Notes: generated from the letters alone by a model not told the origin. A DNA stretch of 23,441 nt from JAWWBN01 sp033720955 (GCA_033720955.1 JAWWBN010000037.1:1-23441); one strand, 5' to 3'. Counted from the stretch's first letter, positions 7,311 through 16,248 are shown. Made by a program: numbers and translations.

Positions 7311-9463
7311 CGCCGCGGCTCGCCGCCCCGGTGCTCGCCGCCCTCCTCACCCTCCCCGCCGCCGCGCAGCAGACGCAGCCGACCCTCGACGCGATCTTCG
7401 CCGAGGGCGCCGGGGGCCGGCTGCCGTCCCAGCTCGCCTGGGCCCCGGACGGGCGCCGGCTCTCCTACCTGTGGAGCGACGAGGCCGGAGGGGAAGCCTC
7501 GCTGCGGCTCCTGGAGCTGCCCGCGGGCGACGAGCGGGTGCTGCTCGCGGCGCCCGCCGACGGCGGCCTGGACGTGGACGCCCACCACTGGTCGCCGGAC
7601 GGCTCCCAGCTCCTCCTGGAGTCGGGGGGCGACCTCTACCTGCTCCCGGCGGGGGACGGCGAGCTCCGGCGGCTCACCGAGACCGGCGCCGACGAGGAGG
7701 ATCCCAAGTTCTCCCCCGACGGCGGCCGCGTCGCCTTCGTCCGCGACCACGACCTCTACCTCCTCGACCTGGAAGACGGCGCCGAGCGCCGGCTGACCCG
7801 CGACGGCAGGGAGAACGAGATCCTCAACGGCATCACCGACTGGGTCTACTGGGAGGAGATCTGGGGGCGCGACTCGACCGGCTTCTGGTGGAGCCCCGAC
7901 GGCGCCCGGATCGCCTACTACCGCTTCGAGGAGAGCGCGGTGAAGAGCTACCCGCTGGTGGACTTCACCGAGGTCTACCCCCGGGTCGAGTGGCAGCGCT
8001 ACCCGGTGGCCGGCGAGACCAACCCCACGGTGAAGGTGGGGGTGCTCGACCTGGGCAGCGGCGCGACCACCTGGCTGGACACCGCCGCCGAGGAGGAGGT
8101 CTACCTGGCGCGGGTGGGGTGGCTTCCCGGGGGCGAGAGGGTCGCGGTGCAGCGGCTCAACCGGGAGCAGGACCGTCTGGAGCTGCTCGTCTGCGACCCC
8201 GCGGGCGGCGGCTGCTCGACCCTCCTCACCGAGACGTGGCCCACCTGGGTCAACCTGCACCAGGACCTCACCTTCCTGGCCGACGGCGGCTTCGTGTGGA
8301 GCTCCGAGCGCAGCGGCTGGCGGCGGCTCTACCTCTACGACGACGCCGGCGCCGTGGCGCGCGAGCTCACCCCGGAGGGTTGGGCGGTCACGGCGCTCGA
8401 CGCCGTGGTCGAGGAGGCCGGCTTTCTGATCTACACCGCCCACCCGACCGGCGAGCTGGGCGCGGCCGGGCGACGGATCTTCCGGCAGGCGCTGGCCGGC
8501 GGCCCGCCGCGGCCGCTCTCCCCGGCGGAGGGTTGGAGCTCCGCCCACGTCTCGACCGCCACCGGGAGCTGGGTCCACACCTGGGGCCGGGCCGACGAGC
8601 CGGCGCGGGCCGTGGTGCGCGACGCCGAGGGGCGTCGGATCGCCGACCTGCCGGGCGCGTCGCCCGGCTTCGACCTCGCCGGAGGCCCGCGCTGGGAGCT
8701 CTTCACCCTCCCCGGCTCCGACGGCGCGTCTCTCCCGGCGATGGTGCTGCCCCCGGCGCGACCTCGGCCCGGCGAGCGCTACCCGGTGATCATGTACCAC
8801 TACGGCGGTCCCGGGTCGCAGGTGGTGGCCGACCGCTGGAGCGGCCGCGAGCGCTCCCTCTGGCACCGTTTCATGGCGGAGCGCGGCTACGGCGTGCTCA
8901 AGGTGGACAACCTCGCCTCCGCCTACTTCGGGAAGCGCGGCGAAGACCGGGCCCACCGCCGCTTCGGCGAGATCAACCTGGCGGCCCAGAAGACGGGCGT
9001 CGCCTGGCTCGCGTCCCAGGAGTGGGTGGACCCGGAGCGGATCGGGCTCTGGGGCTGGTCGGGCGGCGGGACGCACACCCTCTACAGCCTGACCAACGGA
9101 CCGGGCACCTGGGCGGCCGGGGTCTCCGGCGCCCCGGTGACCGACTGGCGCCTCTACGACACCATCTGGACCGAGCGCTACCTCGACCACCCCGACGACA
9201 ACCGGGACGGCTACCGCGCCTCCTCCCCGGTGACGTACGCCGCCGACCTGGCCGACCCGCTCCTCATCGTGCACGGCACGGCGGACGACAACGTCCACCC
9301 CAGCAACACGCTGCAGATGATCCACGCCCTGGTCGAAGCGGGGCGCCCCTTCGAGACCGCCATCTACCCGCGCCAGAAACACGGCCTGCGCGGCGCCGCC
9401 GCCCGCCACCTGTACGGGAAGATGACCGAGTTCTTCGACCGCCACCTGCGCCCGGCGCCGTAG
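7307..9463 (+). CDS. Secreted S9B peptidase, dipeptidyl peptidase IV-like
   Basis: The 718-residue protein starts with a signal peptide (hydrophobic core about residues 5-19, likely cleavage after AAA before QQ), so it should act in the periplasm or outside the cell. Residues 25 to about 460 form a DPP IV-type beta-propeller, including NGITDWVYWEE (174-184), the double-glutamate motif that binds the free N-terminus of substrates. The C-terminal alpha/beta-hydrolase has the nucleophile S585 in GWSGGG, D660 in HGTADDNVH and H692 in KHG, a complete triad. Such enzymes release N-terminal dipeptides, usually Xaa-Pro. The residue after the nucleophile is Gly, where human DPP IV has Tyr. The GTG start at 7307 overlaps the upstream stop (GTGA), so it is translated with the Fe-S oxidoreductase. 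It may support growth on peptides. Confidence 0.92.
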   Translation: MTPRLAAPVLAALLTLPAAAQQTQPTLDAIFAEGAGGRLPSQLAWAPDGRRLSYLWSDEAGGEASLRLLELPAGDERVLLAAPADGGLDVDAHHWSPDGSQLLLESGGDLYLLPAGDGELRRLTETGADEEDPKFSPDGGRVAFVRDHDLYLLDLEDGAERRLTRDGRENEILNGITDWVYWEEIWGRDSTGFWWSPDGARIAYYRFEESAVKSYPLVDFTEVYPRVEWQRYPVAGETNPTVKVGVLDLGSGATTWLDTAAEEEVYLARVGWLPGGERVAVQRLNREQDRLELLVCDPAGGGCSTLLTETWPTWVNLHQDLTFLADGGFVWSSERSGWRRLYLYDDAGAVARELTPEGWAVTALDAVVEEAGFLIYTAHPTGELGAAGRRIFRQALAGGPPRPLSPAEGWSSAHVSTATGSWVHTWGRADEPARAVVRDAEGRRIADLPGASPGFDLAGGPRWELFTLPGSDGASLPAMVLPPARPRPGERYPVIMYHYGGPGSQVVADRWSGRERSLWHRFMAERGYGVLKVDNLASAYFGKRGEDRAHRRFGEINLAAQKTGVAWLASQEWVDPERIGLWGWSGGGTHTLYSLTNGPGTWAAGVSGAPVTDWRLYDTIWTERYLDHPDDNRDGYRASSPVTYAADLADPLLIVHGTADDNVHPSNTLQMIHALVEAGRPFETAIYPRQKHGLRGAAARHLYGKMTEFFDRHLRPAP

Positions 9464-9481
9464 CCGGCGGGCCCGCGCCGG
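9464..9481. terminator. Possible bidirectional hairpin between convergent genes
   Basis: CCGGCG (9464-9469) and CGCCGG (9476-9481) form a perfect 6-bp GC stem with a 6-base loop, filling the 19-base gap between the stop codons of two convergent genes. There is no T-tract on either side, so this is not a standard intrinsic terminator. The position is the main argument. Confidence 0.4.
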
Positions 9482-9482
9482 T

Positions 9483-10091
9483 CTAGCGCGGAGGGGAGGG
9501 AGGCACCGGGGGCTGCACGGTGTTCACCACGGCCGTGCCCTTCACCCACTCCACCTCCTGGATGGGGAACCCGGTGGAGTCCACCAGGTCGTTCTCCTCC
9601 CAGCGGAACTTGCCGCGGCCGCGGATGTCGGCGCGGGCGCGGAACACCAGGGTCAGGAGGTGCCCCGAGCCGGAGATCCCCGGCTCCTCTCCCACTCGGG
9701 TGAGACCCACGATCACCCGCTTCGGGGCCCGGCGGCGGGCGACGAGGAAGGTCTCGACCTCGGCGGGCTCTTCGTCCTCCGAGGAGTCGGCCTCCTCGTC
9801 GTCGGCCGGCGGCGGCACCGTGGCCAGCAGATCGCCCTCCGTGGTCTGCTCCTCCTCGAAGCGCAGGATCCGGTCGGGGTAGCGGAGCTGGAAGCTGACG
9901 CCGTACAGGTCCTCCACGCCGTCCACCATCACCTTGAGACGCAGCTCGTTGTTGGGCGACTCGGGATCGAGCTCCAGGTAGACCGCCGGCTGGCCCTCCT
10001 GCTCTGCGGAGGTGAAGGAGGCGTCGCCGAGGACGGCCGCCGGGGCCAGGAGCAGAAGAGCGGCGAGAGCGGGGACCGATCGTGTCGTCAT
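9483..10091 (-). CDS. Exported cohesin-domain-like protein
   Basis: The 202-residue protein has a clear signal peptide (hydrophobic core about 6-20, likely cleavage near LG-DA at 22-23). Residues 35-190 look like a single cohesin or carbohydrate-binding-like beta-sandwich: a VYLEL strand, RLKVMVDGVEDLYGVSFQLRY (split at 51-71), RVIVGLTRVG (125-134), GHLLTLVFRA (143-152) and a conserved-looking final strand near 180-192. A strongly acidic insert rich in D and E (97-112) interrupts it, and the tail is proline-rich (194-201). The function is unknown: cohesin folds mediate protein-protein or protein-cell-surface contacts, and no dockerin partner is visible here. The ATG at 10089-10091 is preferred; an in-frame GTG lies one codon upstream. 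It follows fabF by 23 bases and is probably cotranscribed. Confidence 0.6.
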   Translation of the reverse strand: MTTRSVPALAALLLLAPAAVLGDASFTSAEQEGQPAVYLELDPESPNNELRLKVMVDGVEDLYGVSFQLRYPDRILRFEEEQTTEGDLLATVPPPADDEEADSSEDEEPAEVETFLVARRRAPKRVIVGLTRVGEEPGISGSGHLLTLVFRARADIRGRGKFRWEENDLVDSTGFPIQEVEWVKGTAVVNTVQPPVPPSPPR

Positions 10092-10114
10092 CACGGTAGA
10101 GGATACCCGCTCCG

Positions 10115-11356
<1,242 letters not shown>

Positions 11357-11399
11357 TGTTCTCCGATCTCCCGCGCGGAGTCCGGGAAGGCCGTCCTCC

Positions 11400-11645
11400 T
11401 CAGTTCGATTCGGAGGCGTGGGCCTCGATGTACTCGATCGCCTCGCGAACGCGGCTGATCTTCTCGGCCTCCTCGTCCGGAATCTCCATCCCGAACTCCT
11501 CCTCGAAGGCCATCACCAGCTCGACGATGTCCAGCGAGTCACCGCCCAGGTCCTCGGTGAAGCTGGCGTCCGGGGTGACCTCGTCACGCTGCACGCCCAA
11601 CTGCTCCGCGATGATGTTCTTGACCTTCTCCGCAATCGCCGACAT
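11400..11645 (-). CDS. acpP: Acyl carrier protein
   Basis: This 81-residue acidic carrier holds growing acyl chains on a 4'-phosphopantetheine arm. The attachment site is S37 in DLGGDSLD (32-39); most AcpP proteins have GADSLD, so the Gly replaces Ala next to the Asp. Four-helix features are visible: an amphipathic helix 1 (2-17), the acidic recognition helix starting at S37, and EEFGMEIPDEEAEKI (49-63). A strong Shine-Dalgarno, AAGGAGGG at 11655-11662, precedes the ATG, which suits a very abundant protein. The 89-base gap upstream contains a candidate promoter of its own (11700-11729). Confidence 0.97.
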   Translation of the reverse strand: MSAIAEKVKNIIAEQLGVQRDEVTPDASFTEDLGGDSLDIVELVMAFEEEFGMEIPDEEAEKISRVREAIEYIEAHASESN

Positions 11646-11654
11646 CGGTTCGAT

Positions 11655-11662
11655 CCCTCCTT
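11655..11662 (-). promoter_or_regulatory. Strong ribosome-binding site of acpP
   Basis: AAGGAGGG on the minus strand lies 9 bases before the acpP ATG. It is the longest match to the anti-Shine-Dalgarno that I saw in the window, in line with the high demand for ACP. Confidence 0.7.
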
Positions 11663-11699
11663 CTTTGAATTGGCTCGGGACTGCTTCGCGAGACCGCTC

Positions 11700-11729
11700 T
11701 TTCTAGCACAACCGAGCGGCACGCGTCCA
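11700..11729 (-). promoter_or_regulatory. Candidate promoter for acpP-fabF
   Basis: On the minus strand TGGACG (11729-11724, 4 of 6 matches to TTGACA) is followed after 18 bases by TAGAAA (11705-11700, 4 of 6), which has TG one base upstream (TGCTAGAAA, an extended -10). It sits just after the fabG stop and 55 bases before the acpP ATG. Separate transcription of acpP within fab clusters is common in other bacteria; here it is inferred from the motif and the 89-base gap. Confidence 0.4.
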
Positions 11730-11734
11730 TCGCC

Positions 11735-12484
11735 TCAGATGTAGAGACCCCCCGAGACGTTGAGCACGTGCCCCGTCACGTAGGAGGCCTCCTCGCTGGC
11801 CAGGTAGACGCAGGCCGCGGCGATCTCCTCCGCCGTGCCGATCCGCTTCAGGGGTATCGCCGCGGCGAGCTCCTTGCGGCTCGCCTCGGGCAGCCCGGCG
11901 GTCATGCTGGTCTCGATGTATCCGGGGGCCACCACGTTGACGGTGATGTTGCGGCTCGCCAGCTCGCGCGCCAGCGACTTGCTGAAGCCGATCAGACCGG
12001 CCTTGGCCGCGGCGTAGTTGGCCTGGCCGGCGTTGCCCATCAGCCCGACCACCGAGGACACGGAGACGATCCGCCCCCAGCGGTTGCGCATCATCCCGCG
12101 CAGCACCGCCTTGGTGATGACGTAGGCGCCGGTCAGGTTGGTGTCGATGACCCGCTGCCACTCCTCGAGACCCAGCCGGGCCAGCAGGTTGTCGGCGGTG
12201 ATGCCGGCGTTGTTCACCAGGATCTCGACCGGGGTGAAGGCCTCGGGCAGCGTCCCCAGCCGCTCGGCCGCCTCCTCGGGCCGGGACACGTCGAGCGGCA
12301 GGACCGTCGCCTCGCCGCCACCCGCCGCGATCTCGTCGCGCAGCGACTCCAGCTTCTCCACGCCGCGGGCGGCCAACACCACCCGCGCGCCGCGCGCCGC
12401 CAGGGCGCGGGCCACCGCCGCGCCGATTCCCTGCGAGGCGCCCGTCACCAGCGCCGTGCGTCCGTCCAGCCGCATGAAGCTCAT
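11735..12484 (-). CDS. fabG: 3-oxoacyl-ACP reductase
   Basis: FabG reduces 3-ketoacyl-ACP to 3-hydroxyacyl-ACP with NADPH. The 249-residue short-chain dehydrogenase has the TGASQGIG nucleotide-binding loop (14-21), NNAG (91-94), and the catalytic set N116, S144 (in VSSVVG), Y157 and K161 (YAAAK). The C-terminal YVTGHVLNVSGGLYI segment (235-249) is typical of FabG. The ATG at 12482-12484 overlaps the fabD stop by 4 bp and has a GGAGGAGA ribosome-binding site at normal spacing; a second ATG three codons on is less well placed. Its place between fabD and acpP identifies it as the fatty-acid synthesis reductase rather than a generic SDR. Confidence 0.95.
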   Translation of the reverse strand: MSFMRLDGRTALVTGASQGIGAAVARALAARGARVVLAARGVEKLESLRDEIAAGGGEATVLPLDVSRPEEAAERLGTLPEAFTPVEILVNNAGITADNLLARLGLEEWQRVIDTNLTGAYVITKAVLRGMMRNRWGRIVSVSSVVGLMGNAGQANYAAAKAGLIGFSKSLARELASRNITVNVVAPGYIETSMTAGLPEASRKELAAAIPLKRIGTAEEIAAACVYLASEEASYVTGHVLNVSGGLYI

Positions 12485-13431
12485 CCGTCTCCTCCTTCCC
12501 GGACCGCGGCCGTCAGCTCTTCCGGCCGGGTCCACGCCGACGCCTCCACACCGGGCGCGATCCGCTTGATCATCGCCGTCAGCACCGCCTTCGGTCCGAT
12601 CTCCACGAACCGCGCCGCCCCGTGGGCGGCCATCCACTCCACCGATTCCACCCAGCGCACCGGGCTGTCCACCTGCCGAACCAGCGCCTCGCGGGCCGCC
12701 TCGGCGGTGTCCACCGGCCGCGCGTCCACGTTGACGACCACCGGCACCCTGGGATCGGCGAAGGCAGTCTCGGCCAGGTACGGCTCGAGCGCCTCCCGCG
12801 CCGGCGCCATGAGCGACGAGTGGAAGGGGGCCGAGACCGGCAGCATCACCGCCCGCCGCGCGCCCCGCTCCTGTGCCAGCTCGACCGCCCGCTCCACGGC
12901 GGCCCGGTGGCCGGCGATGACGGTCTGGGCCGGGGCGTTGAAGTTGGCCACGGCGCAGACCTGGTCTCGGGCGGCCTCCGCGGCCACCGCCGCCACCGTG
13001 GCGGCGTCGGGCCCGAGGATCGCCGCCATGGCGCCCACGCCCACCGGCACGGCCTCCTGCATGAGCTCGCCGCGACGCCGCACCAGCCGCAGGGCGTCGG
13101 CGAAGGAGAGCGCCTCCGCCGCCACCAGGGCGGTGTACTCGCCCAGGCTGTGGCCGGCGGTCATCTTCATGCGGAGCCCCGCCGCGCGCGCCACCCGCCA
13201 GACGGCCACCGACGCCGCGACGATCGCCGGCTGGGCGTTGGCGGTGAGCTGGAGCTCCTCGTCGGGCCCCTCCCAGGCCAGCCGGGAGAGCGGCTCGCCC
13301 AGCGCCTCGTCCGCCTCGGCGAAGGTCTCCCGCGCCAGGGGGTGGGCGTCGGCCCAGTCACGCCCCATCCCCACCCACTGGGAGCCCTGGCCGGGGAAGA
13401 CCAGGGCGGTCCCTCGATCGTCGGCTACCAC
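12481..13431 (-). CDS. fabD: Malonyl-CoA:ACP transacylase
   Basis: FabD moves malonyl groups from CoA to ACP, providing the extender unit. The 316-residue product has the FPGQGSQ oxyanion region (12-18), the nucleophile S95 in the GHSLGEY elbow (93-99), an arginine in the RRRGELMQEA segment (118-127) that would hold the malonyl carboxylate, and the catalytic H204 in SAPFHS. The start is a GTG at 13429-13431, and the gene overlaps the fabH 3' end by 7 bp. Its stop overlaps the fabG ATG. All residues needed for activity appear intact. Confidence 0.95.
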   Translation of the reverse strand: MVADDRGTALVFPGQGSQWVGMGRDWADAHPLARETFAEADEALGEPLSRLAWEGPDEELQLTANAQPAIVAASVAVWRVARAAGLRMKMTAGHSLGEYTALVAAEALSFADALRLVRRRGELMQEAVPVGVGAMAAILGPDAATVAAVAAEAARDQVCAVANFNAPAQTVIAGHRAAVERAVELAQERGARRAVMLPVSAPFHSSLMAPAREALEPYLAETAFADPRVPVVVNVDARPVDTAEAAREALVRQVDSPVRWVESVEWMAAHGAARFVEIGPKAVLTAMIKRIAPGVEASAWTRPEELTAAVREGGDG

Positions 13432-14402
13432 CGGACGACGCCGGCGCCCCAGGTCAGCCCGGAGCCGAAGGCCGAGAAGAGCAGGTGGTTCCCCGACGCG
13501 ACCTGGCCGCTGCGCACCAGCTCGTCGAGGGCGATGGGGATCGAGGCCGCCGAGGTGTTGCCGTAGCGCTCGATGTTGACGTAGGTGCGGCCCTCGGGCA
13601 CCTCGAGGCGCTTGCCGACCGCGTCGATGATCCGCCGGTTCGCCTGGTGGGGGATGAACCAGTCCACGTCGCGGTGTCGCAGGCCGCAGCCGGTGAGCAC
13701 CTCGTCGCTGACCTCGGCCAGCGAGCGCACCGCGATCTTGAAGGTCTCGTTGCCGCGCATCTGGATGAAGTTGAGGCCGTTGCTCGACGGGTCGGGCGCG
13801 GGGTGGCGGCTGCCGCCGCCGGGGCGGTAGATCAGGTCCCCCAGCGAGCCGTCGCTGTAGGTCGAGACCGCCAGCACTCCGCGGTCCTCCTCGGTGGCCC
13901 GGAGCACCACCGCCCCCGCGCCGTCGCCGAAGAGGACGCAGGTCCGGCGGTCGGTCCAGTCCACGAACTTGGTCAGCATCTCGCCGCCGACCACCACGGC
14001 GGTGTCGATGGAGCCGCCGCGGATCATCTGATCGGCGATCTCGAGACCGTAGATGAAGCCGGTGCAGGCCGCGCCCAGGTCAAAGGCGGTGGCGCGCGGA
14101 GCGCCGATGGCGTGCTGGATCGCCGCGGCCGTGGCCGGGAAGGTCATGTCGCCGGTGACGGTGGCGCAGATGACGAGCTGCACCTCCGTGCCCGGCACCC
14201 CCGCCATCTCCAAGGCGCGCCGGGCGGCCGGGATGGCGAAGTCGGAGAGCGCCTCGTCCTCGGCGGCCATGCGGCGCTCGCGGATGCCGGTGCGGGCCAG
14301 GATCCACTCGTCGGTGGTGTCCACGATCTTCTCGAGATCGGCGTTCGACAGCACCTTCTCGGGCACCGCCATGCCGGTTCCGACGATCTGGGCTCTTCTC
14401 AT
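13425..14402 (-). CDS. fabH: Beta-ketoacyl-ACP synthase III
   Basis: FabH starts fatty-acid synthesis by condensing an acyl-CoA primer (acetyl-CoA or a branched starter) with malonyl-ACP. The 325-residue protein has the catalytic triad C113 (AACTGF), H252 (PHQANRR) and N282 (YGNTSAAS), and the usual RTGIRERR segment (37-44) that contacts CoA. The ATG at 14400-14402 is preceded by GGAGGAG at about 6 bases. It sits 28 bases downstream of plsX. The primer preference (straight or branched) cannot be read from the sequence. Confidence 0.95.
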   Translation of the reverse strand: MRRAQIVGTGMAVPEKVLSNADLEKIVDTTDEWILARTGIRERRMAAEDEALSDFAIPAARRALEMAGVPGTEVQLVICATVTGDMTFPATAAAIQHAIGAPRATAFDLGAACTGFIYGLEIADQMIRGGSIDTAVVVGGEMLTKFVDWTDRRTCVLFGDGAGAVVLRATEEDRGVLAVSTYSDGSLGDLIYRPGGGSRHPAPDPSSNGLNFIQMRGNETFKIAVRSLAEVSDEVLTGCGLRHRDVDWFIPHQANRRIIDAVGKRLEVPEGRTYVNIERYGNTSAASIPIALDELVRSGQVASGNHLLFSAFGSGLTWGAGVVRW

Positions 14403-14430
14403 CTCGTACTCCTCCGCGCCGGCCGGTCGC

Positions 14431-15462
14431 TCAGGCGCTCTGCAGGGAGAGCAGACGCCTCTCCTCCCGGTGGAGCTGGGCGACTTTCTCGCGGATCTTG
14501 TTGTGCAGGTCGTGCTCGCAGAAGACCGCCGCGCGGCGGACGGCGTTGCGGATCGCCTTGGGGTTCGAGCTGCCGTGGGCGATGAAGCAGCCGCCGCGCA
14601 GCCCGAGCAGCGGAGAGGCTCCCCACTCGCGGTAGTCGGTGCGGCGCCGGAAGCTCTCGAAGGCGGGCCGCGCCAGCAGGTAGCCGAGCCTCGACCGCCA
14701 GCTCCGGCCGAGCTCCTCGCGCAGCATGGACCCGAACAGGTTGGCCAGCGACTCGGAGGTCTTGAGGATCACGTTGCCGACGAAGCCGTCGCACACCACG
14801 ACGTCCACCTCGCCGTTGTAGACGTCGCGCCCCTCCACGTTGCCCACGAAGTTCAGCCCCGTGGTCTTCATCACCCGGAAGACCTCCCGCGTCAGGTCGG
14901 TGCCCTTCCCCTCCTCCGCGCCGATCGACATCAGGCCGACCCGGGGAGACGCGGTGCCCACCATCTCCTGGGCCCAGAAGTGGCCCATGATGGCGAACTG
15001 GAGCAGGTGGCTGGGCCGGGCGTCGACGTTGGCGCCCAGGTCGAGCAGCACCGTCTGGCCGCCCTTCTGGTTCGGCAGCACCTCCGCCAGCGCCGGCCGG
15101 TCCACGCCGTCGATGGTGCCGATGACCATCTTCGCCGAGATCATGGCGGCGCCGGTGTTGCCGGCCGTCACGATGGCCTTGGCCCGGCCCTCCCGCACCA
15201 GCTCGCAGCAGACGCGGATCGAGGAGCGGCGCTTGCGCCGGATGGGGGTGATCGCCGGCTCGTCCATGCCGACCACCTCGTCGGCGTGGATCACCTCCAC
15301 CTCCTCGGGCACGCGCTTCTGGCGCTCGAGCTCGCGGGCGACGATCTCCTCGTCGCCCACCAGGACCACCGAGCAGCGGTAGCGTTGCACCGCCTGCAGC
15401 GCTCCGGTCACGACCGCGCGCGGCGCGTGGTCCCCTCCCATGGCATCCACTGCGACTTTCAT
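14431..15462 (-). CDS. plsX: Phosphate acyltransferase
   Basis: PlsX converts acyl-ACP to acyl-phosphate, which PlsY uses to acylate glycerol 3-phosphate, so it links fatty-acid and phospholipid synthesis. It is a peripheral membrane enzyme. The 343-residue product has the N-terminal VAVDAMGGDHAP signature (3-14), a TAGNTGAAMISA segment in the middle, and GSSNPKAIRNAVRRA near the C-terminus, all typical of the family and its length. The ATG at 15460-15462 has no strong Shine-Dalgarno. The rpmF-plsX-fabH order is conserved in many bacteria. A likely promoter lies just upstream (15494-15502). Confidence 0.95.
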   Translation of the reverse strand: MKVAVDAMGGDHAPRAVVTGALQAVQRYRCSVVLVGDEEIVARELERQKRVPEEVEVIHADEVVGMDEPAITPIRRKRRSSIRVCCELVREGRAKAIVTAGNTGAAMISAKMVIGTIDGVDRPALAEVLPNQKGGQTVLLDLGANVDARPSHLLQFAIMGHFWAQEMVGTASPRVGLMSIGAEEGKGTDLTREVFRVMKTTGLNFVGNVEGRDVYNGEVDVVVCDGFVGNVILKTSESLANLFGSMLREELGRSWRSRLGYLLARPAFESFRRRTDYREWGASPLLGLRGGCFIAHGSSNPKAIRNAVRRAAVFCEHDLHNKIREKVAQLHREERRLLSLQSA

Positions 15463-15493
15463 GCTGAGGACGGCGGGGCCGCCGAATTGGCGG

Positions 15494-15502
15494 ATGATAC
15501 CA
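15494..15502 (-). promoter_or_regulatory. Extended -10 element upstream of plsX
   Basis: On the minus strand TGGTATCAT gives an extended -10 (TG-n) with 5 of 6 matches to TATAAT, in the 53-base gap between rpmF and plsX. No matching -35 is visible in the end of rpmF; extended -10 promoters can work without one. It would allow plsX-fabHDG to be transcribed apart from yceD-rpmF. Confidence 0.45.
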
Positions 15503-15515
15503 GAGGCGCGGCCAG

Positions 15516-15701
15516 CTACAGGGTCTCGTCGACCTCGACCACCTTGCGGCCGCGGTACTCGCCGCAGGCCGGGCAGGCGCGGTGCGGCAGCTTGACCTCG
15601 CCGCAGGAGGGGCAGATCGACTTCGCCGGAGCGGCGAGGGCGTCGTGCGAGCGGCGCCGGTCGCGGCGGGCTCGGGAGTGTCGTCTCTTCGGATTGGCCA
15701 T
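15516..15701 (-). CDS. rpmF: 50S ribosomal protein L32
   Basis: L32 is a small, basic zinc-ribbon protein of the large ribosomal subunit. The 61-residue product begins with the conserved MANPKRRHSRARRDRRRS (1-18), has the four-cysteine zinc site C30, C33, C43 and C46, and ends with a typical acidic tail. This is the zinc-binding (C+) form, not the cysteine-free paralogue made under zinc starvation. It lies 16 bases after yceD and upstream of plsX, its classical place. Confidence 0.97.
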   Translation of the reverse strand: MANPKRRHSRARRDRRRSHDALAAPAKSICPSCGEVKLPHRACPACGEYRGRKVVEVDETL

Positions 15702-15717
15702 GGTCTCGTCTCTCTCT

Positions 15718-16248
15718 TCAGCGGTTCTCGAAGCGGCTCTTCAGGTCGGCCAGAGCGGCCAGCCGCGGGTCCGCGGGCGCGGGCGCGCAATTGCACTCCC
15801 CCTGGTTGCGGTCGGCGCCGCACACCGGGCAGAGTCCGGCGCAGGCCTCGCTGCACAGCGGGTGCATCGGCACGTTGAGCTGGAGCTGCTCCAGCAGCAG
15901 CGGGTCCAGATCCAGCTCGTCGCCCTCCGCGTAGACCACTCCAAGATCCGATTCGTTCAGCTCGTACTCTCCCACCGTCGGTTCTCCGGGCTCGGCCACG
16001 ATCAGGAGCTCGATCTCGGTGGACACCGGCTCCTCCGTCGCCGCCAGGCAGCGGGCGCATTCGAGACGCTGGCGGTAGTCGAGCTGCGCGCGCAGCAGGT
16101 AGTTCCGCCCGATCGTCCCCACACTCCCGCGCCAGGAGACCTCGCCGAGTCCGATCAGCCCGTCACTGTCGAGCGTCTCGGTCGAGAACCGCCGTTGCTC
16201 GCTCCAGGTAAAAGGCCGTTCGTCGATCCGATCCAGCCGGACCTTCAT
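15718..16248 (-). CDS. yceD: DUF177 / YceD family protein
   Basis: DUF177 proteins are almost always encoded next to rpmF; a role in 23S rRNA synthesis or ribosome assembly has been proposed for bacterial and plastid members. The 176-residue protein has the family layout: a beta-rich N-terminal half ending in ECARCL with C64 and C67, an acidic middle segment (95-117), LQLNVPMHPLC (122-132), and a C-terminal cysteine cluster C132, C136, C140, C143, C152 and C154 resembling a metal site (LCPVCGADRNQGEC). The ATG at 16246-16248 is preceded by a run of G that can act as ribosome-binding site but may be partly paired in a short hairpin. It is the first gene of the lipid-synthesis block. Confidence 0.9.
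   Translation of the reverse strand: MKVRLDRIDERPFTWSEQRRFSTETLDSDGLIGLGEVSWRGSVGTIGRNYLLRAQLDYRQRLECARCLAATEEPVSTEIELLIVAEPGEPTVGEYELNESDLGVVYAEGDELDLDPLLLEQLQLNVPMHPLCSEACAGLCPVCGADRNQGECNCAPAPADPRLAALADLKSRFENR

Noticed and set aside
5987..9463. A 1158-codon plus-strand frame suggesting a larger fusion upstream of the peptidase
   Set aside because: Its first part reads the Fe-S oxidoreductase gene in the wrong frame; the peptidase proper begins with a signal peptide at the GTG at 7307.
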